7,439 nt of DNA, from NCBI GenBank assembly GCA_902772795.1, contig CACYBZ010000393.1, forward strand, positions 1 to 7,439, read 5' to 3'. Under the pieces are notes generated by a model. That model did not search any database, had not been told where the DNA came from, and saw only the letters and a program-made list of their open reading frames with translations. Below, piece after piece: positions 1-5,119 of this stretch. Source of the DNA: an uncultured Ruminococcus sp. (GTDB lineage: Bacteria > Bacillota > Clostridia > Oscillospirales > Acutalibacteraceae). Every line of letters starts with the position of its first letter. The first letter of the stretch is position 1. A program made the translations under genes and the position numbers.

Positions 1-5
1 GGAAA

Positions 6-34
6 ATTATAGCATATAACTACCTCGCTGAAAA
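6..34 (-). promoter_or_regulatory. Possible promoter reading out of the left edge
   Basis: On the minus strand there is a TATAAT hexamer (6-11) preceded by TGC, giving an extended -10 (TGnTATAAT). A TTTTCA hexamer (29-34) lies 17 bp upstream, matching TTGACA at four of six positions. It would drive a gene to the left of the window, which cannot be seen. In AT-rich DNA such matches arise by chance, so this is tentative. Confidence 0.3.
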
Positions 35-69
35 TATATTTCTGGTATAAGCTCATGACAAAATTTGCA

Positions 70-131
70 GGTCAAGGGCTTCGCCCCTTGACCCCATAAA
101 CTTTTTGAAAAAAGTTTAATCAAAAACTTTT
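70..131. repeat. Palindromic intergenic repeat with an adjoining A/T hairpin
   Basis: Positions 70-93 form a GC-rich stem-loop: left arm GGTCAAGGGC, loop TTC, right arm GCCCCTTGACC with one bulged C. A second stem follows at once, AAACTTTTT (98-106) against AAAAAGTTT (109-117). A third arm, AAACTTTT (124-131), could instead pair with AAAAGTTT (110-117), so the last two stems exclude each other. The core CAAGGG...CCCCTTGACCCCA recurs in the same orientation at the right edge (7413-7436), which shows a dispersed family. It lies upstream of the ddl promoter, so it probably acts, if at all, as the terminator or 3' end of a gene to the left. I see no coding potential. Confidence 0.75.
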
Positions 132-173
132 ATGGCTCACGACATTCGTTTTGATTTTAATTTCTGAAAAGTA

Positions 174-202
174 TTGCCAACAACTGTCTTTTGCATTATA
201 AT
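174..202 (+). promoter_or_regulatory. Housekeeping-type promoter for ddl-murF
   Basis: A TTGCCA -35 element (174-179) and a perfect TATAAT -10 element (197-202) are separated by 17 bp, the optimum for the vegetative sigma factor. Transcription would start near 209 and leave a leader of about 60 nt before the ddl ATG at 271. The leader shows only the ribosome binding site and no evident riboswitch or attenuator. Confidence 0.75.
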
Positions 203-270
203 GTGTTGGTTGCGTATATATTTTTTTATTTCCATTTTTGCGGATAACAGCGGAAAGGATTGATTTTTTT

Positions 271-1308
271 ATGAATATAGTTGTTCTTGCAGGCGGACTG
301 AGTACCGAAAGAGATGTTTCCATCATCACAGGAAAAAAGGTGGCAAAAGCACTCAGAAAAAACGGACATAAAATATGTCTGCTTGATGTCTACATGGGGT
401 ATGACAACGATGATATTGCAGACATTTTCACTATTGACTATGATTTTACCAAGGATATTGACTCCATCGGCGAAAAAGCTCCCGACATCAAGGCAATTAA
501 AAAAATGAGAACCAATCAGGCAAAGCAATGTTTCCTGGGAAAAAATGTAGAAAAAATCTGTCGTATGGCGGACATTGTTTTCATGGCATTACACGGTGAT
601 GTCGGTGAGAACGGTCAGTTACAGGCAACTTTTGATATTCTGGGAATCAAATATACAGGTTCAGGATATATCGGCAGCGGACTTGCCATGAACAAAAGCC
701 TGTCCAAAAAAATGTTTATTGCGGATAATGTTCCCACTCCCGAAGGTCAGGTTTTCACTGCTCAGGACGATATCACCACATGGAACAGTTTTCCTTGTGT
801 GGTAAAGCCGTGTTCGGGCGGGTCAAGCGTGGGCGTTTCCATTCCGAACAACAGAACGGAATTTGAAAATGCCATGCGGGAAGCTTTCTCGTTTGAAGAT
901 GAAGTACTGGTGGAAAAATACGTCAAAGGCCGTGAACTTTCGATAGGTGTTGTCGCCGGAAAAGCGTTGCCTATCATTGAGATATGTCCCAAAGAAGGCT
1001 TTTACGATTACAAAAACAAATATCAGGCAGGTCTTACCAATGATATCTGTCCTGCCGTACTCCCCGATGACGTGACGGCTCAGTTACAGAAAACCGCTGA
1101 AAAGGTCTATCAGACACTCCGACTTGACGCTTATGCAAGAATAGATTTTATTCTGGACAAGGATAACAATTTCTATTGTCTGGAAGCAAACACACTCCCC
1201 GGTATGACACCCACAAGTCTGTTACCGCAGGAAGCTCTGGCAACAGGTATCTCTTATGATGAACTTGTGGAAATTCTTGTGGAAGAGTCCATGAAAAAAT
1301 ATCTTTGA
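271..1308 (+). CDS. ddl: D-alanine--D-alanine ligase
   Basis: Cytoplasmic ATP-grasp enzyme that joins two D-alanines for the peptidoglycan stem peptide. The 345-residue length is usual for the family. Visible motifs: STERDVS (11-17) in the N-terminal domain that binds the first D-Ala; HGDVGENG (108-115); the ATP-grasp core KPCSGGSSVGV (179-189); FYDYKNKY (244-251); and the C-terminal metal and phosphate-binding stretch CLEANTLPGMTPTSL (303-317). The Tyr-containing FYDY loop, matching Tyr216 of E. coli DdlB, is typical of D-Ala-D-Ala ligases. VanA-type and intrinsic D-lactate ligases differ there, so normal, vancomycin-binding precursors are predicted. The frame is open from TTG at 238, but GGAAAGG (252-258) lies 12 bp before ATG 271, and the sequence from there (MNIVVLAGG) matches the usual N-terminus, so 271 is chosen. 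It is first in an operon with murF, 12 bp downstream. Confidence 0.96.
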   Translation: MNIVVLAGGLSTERDVSIITGKKVAKALRKNGHKICLLDVYMGYDNDDIADIFTIDYDFTKDIDSIGEKAPDIKAIKKMRTNQAKQCFLGKNVEKICRMADIVFMALHGDVGENGQLQATFDILGIKYTGSGYIGSGLAMNKSLSKKMFIADNVPTPEGQVFTAQDDITTWNSFPCVVKPCSGGSSVGVSIPNNRTEFENAMREAFSFEDEVLVEKYVKGRELSIGVVAGKALPIIEICPKEGFYDYKNKYQAGLTNDICPAVLPDDVTAQLQKTAEKVYQTLRLDAYARIDFILDKDNNFYCLEANTLPGMTPTSLLPQEALATGISYDELVEILVEESMKKYL

Positions 1309-1320
1309 CGGGAGAACGGC

Positions 1321-2688
1321 ATGAAAAATTTAAGTTTGTTTGAAATTGCTTCCGCCTGTAACGGCAGACTGAATAACAATCAGTACGGCGACCTTTTCAT
1401 TACCTCAATCACCACCGACAGCCGTAATATCGGTGAAAAATCCCTGTTCGTTCCGCTGAAAGGTACTAAAGTTGACGGTCACAACTTCATCATGAAAACT
1501 TTTGAAAACGGTGCAGTCTGTTGTCTTTCAGAAGTCGATGTCGATACGGATAAACCCGTCATCAGAGTTGAATCCTGTTATCAGGCAGTCAAGGATATTG
1601 CTGAATATTACCGTTCTCTGTTCCATATTCCGTTTATCGGTGTTTCGGGAAGTGTCGGCAAGACAAGTACCAAAGAAATGATAGCCTCCGTTCTTTCACA
1701 ACAGTTCAAAGTTCACAAGACACAGGGAAATTTCAATAATGAACTTGGCGTTCCGCTGACTATTTTCGGTCTGGAAAGTTATCATGAAGTCGCTGTCATT
1801 GAAATGGGTATCAGTGATTTCGGCGAAATGACAAGACTGAGCAAAATCGTCCGACCTGACATCTGTGTCATTACCAATATCGGTTACTGTCATCTTGAAA
1901 ATCTCGGCAACCGTAACGGCGTACTTAAAGCAAAAACAGAAATGTTCAATTACCGTAACAAGAACGGCAATATTTTCCTTTGCGGTGATAACTCTTATCT
2001 CGCCAAAGTCGGAACTGTGGACAATACACAGCCTGTCTTTTATGGTATCGAAAACAACGGTATCAATACCTATTATGCGGAAAATATCCGCCATAAGTCC
2101 GCTGACGGTATCACCTGTACATTGTGTACACCCAAAGATAAATTTACTGTCAGTATCCCCGCTATCGGTGATTATATGGTCGCCAATGCACTCGTTTCGG
2201 TGGCTATCGGGGAATTGCTGGGTATGTCCGCAGAAAATATGGCGAAAGGTGTTTCTGCTTATCAGACGGTCGGCAGTCGTGACGGAATTATTAAAACGGA
2301 TTTTCTTACCGTTATCGACGATTGCTATAATGCCAGCCCTATTTCTATGCGTGGCGGTGTTGATAATATCAGGAATTTTACAGGCAGAAAAGTCTGTATT
2401 CTCGGCGATATGAAAGAACTCGGTACGGACAGCCGTCAACTGCATTTTGAAACAGGTGAATATGTCAAATCCCGAAATATTGATGTTCTTGTTGCCATAG
2501 GCACACTTGCCAAAGACCTCGCTGACGGTTGTCAGGGCGGTAACACTGCTGTGCACTGGTTTGCTACGGTGGAAGAGGCAAAAGCTGACTTGCAAAATAT
2601 TCTGCAAAAAAATGACAATATTCTTGTCAAAGCTTCAAGAGCAATGAAATTTGAAAATGTTGTCAGTTTCCTCAGAACATTACACTGA
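1321..2688 (+). CDS. murF: UDP-N-acetylmuramoyl-tripeptide--D-alanyl-D-alanine ligase
   Basis: Last cytoplasmic Mur ligase: it uses ATP to attach D-Ala-D-Ala to the UDP-MurNAc-tripeptide. The 455 residues show the three Mur domains. The N-terminal domain carries TTDSR (31-35), for UDP binding. The central ATPase has the P-loop GVSGSVGKTST (107-117), then QGNFNNELGVPLT (135-147), EMG (161-163) and KAKTE (203-207), which holds the candidate carbamylated lysine. The C-terminal domain has DDCYNASP (333-340), the MurF hallmark, then GDMKELG (362-368) and KASRAMKFE (437-445). The ATG at 1321 has GGGAG (1310-1314) six bases upstream. It lies 12 bp after ddl, whose product is its substrate, so co-transcription is very likely. 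There are no missing motifs or interruptions. Confidence 0.96.
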   Translation: MKNLSLFEIASACNGRLNNNQYGDLFITSITTDSRNIGEKSLFVPLKGTKVDGHNFIMKTFENGAVCCLSEVDVDTDKPVIRVESCYQAVKDIAEYYRSLFHIPFIGVSGSVGKTSTKEMIASVLSQQFKVHKTQGNFNNELGVPLTIFGLESYHEVAVIEMGISDFGEMTRLSKIVRPDICVITNIGYCHLENLGNRNGVLKAKTEMFNYRNKNGNIFLCGDNSYLAKVGTVDNTQPVFYGIENNGINTYYAENIRHKSADGITCTLCTPKDKFTVSIPAIGDYMVANALVSVAIGELLGMSAENMAKGVSAYQTVGSRDGIIKTDFLTVIDDCYNASPISMRGGVDNIRNFTGRKVCILGDMKELGTDSRQLHFETGEYVKSRNIDVLVAIGTLAKDLADGCQGGNTAVHWFATVEEAKADLQNILQKNDNILVKASRAMKFENVVSFLRTLH

Positions 2689-2707
2689 TATTCTGTCGGG
2701 GTAATGA

Positions 2708-2980
2708 ATGTTACACTGCCATTTTAAAAAATATGTTAAAGAAATCATTCTGTTACTGCTTCAATTATCGGTATTTTATTTGTTTCCATTATTTATGAAT
2801 GTCGGTAATCCTATGGGAATGGTATTGTTGCTGTTGACAGCTACATTTGTCTTATCCTTAGTAACGGGAAGTATATCAGAAAGAAAAATCAAGTATTTGT
2901 ATCCCATCATTACTGCGGGAATATTTGTCCCCTCTGTCTTTATATATTACAATGAGTCAGCCTTGATTCATTCGCTATAG
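2708..2980 (+). CDS. Small three-helix membrane protein, possibly cut short by an amber codon
   Basis: A 90-residue frame with three hydrophobic segments at about 12-30, 37-56 and 64-83, a short basic loop (SERKIKYL), and the end YYNESALIHSL. No enzyme motif is visible and I assign no function. The ATG has GGGG (2698-2701) six bases upstream and lies 19 bp after murF, so it is probably the last gene of the ddl operon. Oddity: the frame stops at TAG (2978-2980), then continues open for 20 codons (YLTDSSLGIALETIM..., ending KSKK) to TAA at 3041-3043, exactly where the terminator stem begins. I recall small clostridial membrane proteins in which a Trp-Tyr-Leu segment and a fourth helix follow this point. 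That suggests TGG changed to TAG, giving a truncated or decaying gene. It may still make a 90-residue protein. Confidence 0.6.
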   Translation: MLHCHFKKYVKEIILLLLQLSVFYLFPLFMNVGNPMGMVLLLLTATFVLSLVTGSISERKIKYLYPIITAGIFVPSVFIYYNESALIHSL

Positions 2981-3033
2981 TACCTGACAGATTCGTCTTT
3001 GGGAATAGCATTGGAAACAATTATGGAGAAATC

Positions 3034-3088
3034 CAAAAAATAAAACAAAGACTGTACACTGCTTGTAAACAGTTGTACGGTCTTTGTT
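3034..3088 (-). terminator. Stem-loop terminator 1, probably bidirectional
   Basis: AACAAAGACTGTACACTG (3044-3061) pairs with 3070-3088 through an 18-bp stem with one bulged T and one G-T pair, around an 8-nt loop. On the minus strand it is followed by a T-rich tail (complement of the A-rich 3034-3043), the layout of a factor-independent terminator for the 64-residue membrane protein gene. On the plus strand it lies directly after the last in-frame stop of the ddl-murF block, with only TTTGTT as a weak T tract, so it could also end that transcript. Confidence 0.7.
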
Positions 3089-3170
3089 CACACGTTCAAT
3101 TACTGATAGGTTAAAATAATATAATTTTATATTTTTATGTACCATATAAATAAAAACAAATTTTCTGCAC

Positions 3171-3213
3171 AAAGACCGCACCACTGTTCATTGACAGTGA
3201 TACGGTCTTTTTT
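3171..3213 (+). terminator. Stem-loop terminator 2, related to terminator 1
   Basis: AAAGACCG (3171-3178) pairs with CGGTCTTT (3203-3210), and CACTGT (3182-3187) with ACAGTG (3194-3199); a 3x3 internal loop separates the stems and the apical loop is six bases. On the plus strand six T residues follow the GC-rich stem (3208-3213), so it is a good second stop for the ddl-murF block. It is also just beyond the stop codon of the convergent 64-residue protein gene. It shares TACGGTCTTT, TTCAC and ATTACTGA in the same order with terminator 1. The roughly 55 bp between the two copies (3111-3165) are almost pure A/T and show no gene. Confidence 0.75.
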
Positions 3214-3227
3214 CACTCACGCTTTGA

Positions 3228-3422
3228 TTACTGAATGGAAGAATCAAGATAACTGTCAAGTTCCTGTTCTTCTTTTTTCTTCTTTCTTCTTTCGTTGATA
3301 ATAATCAGCGTCGTCACGGTAGCAACAATAGCGGTAACTGCGGTAATCACGGAAACCAGCAGTACAATCTTATTGTTGAAATTCAGATCCAACTCTTTTA
3401 ACTTTTTGCATTTCTCACACAT
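3228..3422 (-). CDS. Small single-helix membrane protein with N-terminal CxxC
   Basis: A 64-residue protein of unrecognised function. It begins MCEKCKKLKE, with Cys2 and Cys5 forming a CxxC. One strong transmembrane segment follows at about 19-42, rich in Val, Ala, Thr and Ile. Next comes a very basic run (RRKKKK), then an acidic end (EEQELDSYLD). By the positive-inside rule the basic C-terminal side should be cytoplasmic. The frame is open to an ATG at 3443, but the strong ribosome site AGGGAGG (3432-3438) lies inside that extension, nine bases before ATG 3422, so 3422 is the start. It has its own promoter (3470-3498) and terminators and is therefore probably monocistronic. The CxxC could bind metal, form a disulfide or be acylated; nothing visible decides this. 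Confidence 0.75.
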   Translation of the reverse strand: MCEKCKKLKELDLNFNNKIVLLVSVITAVTAIVATVTTLIIINERRKKKKEEQELDSYLDSSIQ

Positions 3423-3469
3423 AGGAAATAACCTCCCTGACATAATTTTGCTGTTCTCTTGCTAGTACT

Positions 3470-3498
3470 ATGATAACGAAATTTACAGAAAAAGTCAA
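3470..3498 (-). promoter_or_regulatory. Strong promoter for the 64-residue membrane protein
   Basis: On the minus strand TTGACT (3493-3498) and TATCAT (3470-3475) are separated by exactly 17 bp, each one mismatch from consensus. The transcript would start near 3463, inside the 8-bp palindrome TAGTACTA (3463-3470), and leave a leader of about 40 nt ending in a very good ribosome site. It lies just beyond the end of the PH-domain gene, so the small gene is expressed independently of the ppk1 operon, though readthrough is also possible because I see no convincing terminator at 3500-3540. Confidence 0.8.
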
Positions 3499-3540
3499 TA
3501 TCATTTTTCATTTTTGTTCAAAGGCGTTTTCTGAAAACTA

Positions 3541-4002
3541 TTATTCGTCTGTATCGTCGTCAAAGTCGTCAAAATGGTCAAAGTTGTCCGTATCATGATT
3601 GTCAAAATGGTCGTCATGGTGGTGATGACCGTGCATATCGTGATAGTGCATTCCCATATCTTCTCCACGACGGACACTCAGCCTTTGTTTTTCCATTTCA
3701 CTCTGGTCTGAAAGGAGTTCCTTGAACTTTCTGGAATGTTTGATATTCTTTATCACCAGTTCAGGCATAGAGACGTCCTGCGAAAAAACTTTTATTGTGC
3801 CAAGTCCCACTATCTTCTGTCCCAGAGAACGGGAATACTGTATATCCAGCACTTTATACAGCATAATTTCATCTTCGTTGGTGGTAAACAGACCTCTCTC
3901 AATAATCAGTTTCTTATCGGTAATTGCAAACGTCGTGAAAGTAAAGGGTAATCCTAAAAATTTCCACCTTTTGCGTTCTTTCATCAATTCCTTATCTGCC
4001 AT
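3541..4002 (-). CDS. Bacterial PH-domain protein with His/Asp-rich C-terminal tail
   Basis: A 153-residue protein. Residues about 15-105 resemble the bacterial PH fold of YdbS/YdbT-like proteins (bPH_2): LPFTFTTFAITDKKLIIERG, then a DEIMLYKVLDIQYSRSLGQK stretch, then VGLGTIKVF. In this family the domain is often membrane-associated, but no transmembrane segment is present here. The tail from about 116 has 10 His and 13 Asp in 38 residues, including HGHHHHDDH (124-132) and FDDFDDDTDE at the end, and looks disordered and metal-binding; that role is inferred. ATG 4002 is preceded by GGAAAGGG (4017-4024), spaced 14 bases, rather far, and an in-frame TGA at 4012-4014 rules out an earlier start. 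Met7 (3984), with AAGGA four bases upstream, is an alternative. It lies 31 bp after pfkA, so it is probably the third gene of the ppk1 operon. Confidence 0.8.
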   Translation of the reverse strand: MADKELMKERKRWKFLGLPFTFTTFAITDKKLIIERGLFTTNEDEIMLYKVLDIQYSRSLGQKIVGLGTIKVFSQDVSMPELVIKNIKHSRKFKELLSDQSEMEKQRLSVRRGEDMGMHYHDMHGHHHHDDHFDNHDTDNFDHFDDFDDDTDE

Positions 4003-4033
4003 CGGAAATCATCAAACCCTTTCCTGAATCCTA

Positions 4034-5119
4034 TTATTCGTCACCGAATGAAATACCGACTGCCCTTGCACATTTGATTTCATCACAGTCAACGGGAACA
4101 ACTTTCAGTTTTCCTGCCACTTCCGCAAGCGGTACAGGAACGATTCTGTCACCCTGCAAAGCTACCATATTGCCATATTGTTCGTTGACAATCAGGTCAC
4201 ACGCCTTTGCCCCCAGAAATGTAGACAATGCTCTGTCATACGGACAGGTCGTACCACCACGCTGAATATGTCCCAGAACGGTTGCTCTTGTTTCGTGACC
4301 TGTTCTCTGCTGAATATCCTTCGCCAGTTTCTCGGTGAACGTACCGTTAGGCTGTGCCATAATCGCCTGTCTTTTCTCTTTCTTGGACATCTCTGCCACT
4401 TCCTGCGGAATAGCACCCTCAGCCATAGCAATAACGGTGAAATGTTTTCCGTTACTCTCTCTTTCGACTATCTTCTTGGCGATACTGTCAACTTTGTAGG
4501 GAATTTCGGGCAACAGGATAACATCTGCACCGCCTGCAATACCTGCATACAGAGTCAGCCAGCCTACCTTATGTCCCATTACCTCAACAACGAAAATTCT
4601 GCTGTGGGATTCTGCGGTGGTGTGGATAGCGTCAATACCCTCGGTAGCGATATTGATACCGCTCTGGAATCCGAATGTCTTTTCTGTACCCCAAAGGTCA
4701 TTGTCGATGGTTTTCGGCAGGGAAACAATATTGCAACCCTCTTCCCTGAGCAGATTGGCTGTTTTCTGCGAACCGTTTCCGCCAAGAATAACCAGACAAT
4801 CCAGTTTCAGATATTTGTATGTCTTCTTCATACAAGCCACTTTGTCGATACCGTCTTCTTCAATCACTCTCATCATTTTGAACGGCTGTCTTGACGTACC
4901 CAGAATTGTACCGCCTCTGAACAGGATTCCCGAAAAATCTTCGGGTTTCATTTTCTTGTAGTCACCGTGAATCAGTCCTTTGTAACCGTTAAGAATTCCG
5001 ATGATTTCAAGATTTTTTTCACCGTAATGCTGGTACAATGCTTTCGCCACTGCTCTCATTGATGCGTTAAGTCCCTGACAATCTCCGCCACTGGTGAGAA
5101 AACCTACTCGTTTAATCAT
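4034..5119 (-). CDS. pfkA: 6-phosphofructokinase
   Basis: Phosphorylates fructose 6-phosphate to fructose 1,6-bisphosphate, the committed glycolytic step, in the cytoplasm. Using the 361-residue start: TSGGDCQGLNA (9-19), RGGTILGTSR (68-77), GGNGS (113-117), PKTIDND with the catalytic Asp (135-141), SHSRI (171-175), VMGHKVGW (180-187), PEIP (204-207) and LGHIQRGG (282-289). Gly116 matches Gly104 of E. coli PfkA, the usual ATP-dependent mark, while Lys136 matches position 124, where ATP enzymes usually have Gly and pyrophosphate enzymes Lys. Asn115 replaces Asp103 and His183 replaces Arg171. ATP is the likelier donor (trypanosomal ATP enzymes also combine Gly and Lys), but this is not certain. 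The frame opens at ATG 5128, but AGGAG (5130-5134) is only one base from it and ten bases from ATG 5119, so 5119 is chosen. It overlaps the end of ppk1 by 8 bp. Confidence 0.93.
   Translation of the reverse strand: MIKRVGFLTSGGDCQGLNASMRAVAKALYQHYGEKNLEIIGILNGYKGLIHGDYKKMKPEDFSGILFRGGTILGTSRQPFKMMRVIEEDGIDKVACMKKTYKYLKLDCLVILGGNGSQKTANLLREEGCNIVSLPKTIDNDLWGTEKTFGFQSGINIATEGIDAIHTTAESHSRIFVVEVMGHKVGWLTLYAGIAGGADVILLPEIPYKVDSIAKKIVERESNGKHFTVIAMAEGAIPQEVAEMSKKEKRQAIMAQPNGTFTEKLAKDIQQRTGHETRATVLGHIQRGGTTCPYDRALSTFLGAKACDLIVNEQYGNMVALQGDRIVPVPLAEVAGKLKVVPVDCDEIKCARAVGISFGDE

Noticed and set aside
3..50. An open stretch reaching the left edge that ends in TAA at 48-50 and could be the end of an upstream gene.
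   Set aside because: Only 15 codons are visible, with no recognisable motif, and a possible leftward promoter overlaps it.
1696..2607. A 303-codon open frame antisense to murF.
   Set aside because: It lies wholly within murF, whose motifs are complete; the translation is rich in Phe, Ile, Cys and His with no domain, as expected of a reverse-frame shadow.
2975..3184. A 69-codon minus-strand frame running through both terminators.
   Set aside because: It covers two stem-loops and an AT-rich spacer, shows no good ribosome site, and its composition looks like translated non-coding DNA.
3528..3540. A small GTTTTC/GAAAAC hairpin after the PH-domain gene as its terminator.
   Set aside because: The stem is only about five A/T-rich pairs with a three-base loop and no T tract at its end.
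4178..4894. A 238-codon plus-strand frame opposite pfkA.
   Set aside because: It is entirely antisense to a clear phosphofructokinase, with no ribosome site or domain pattern that I can recognise.
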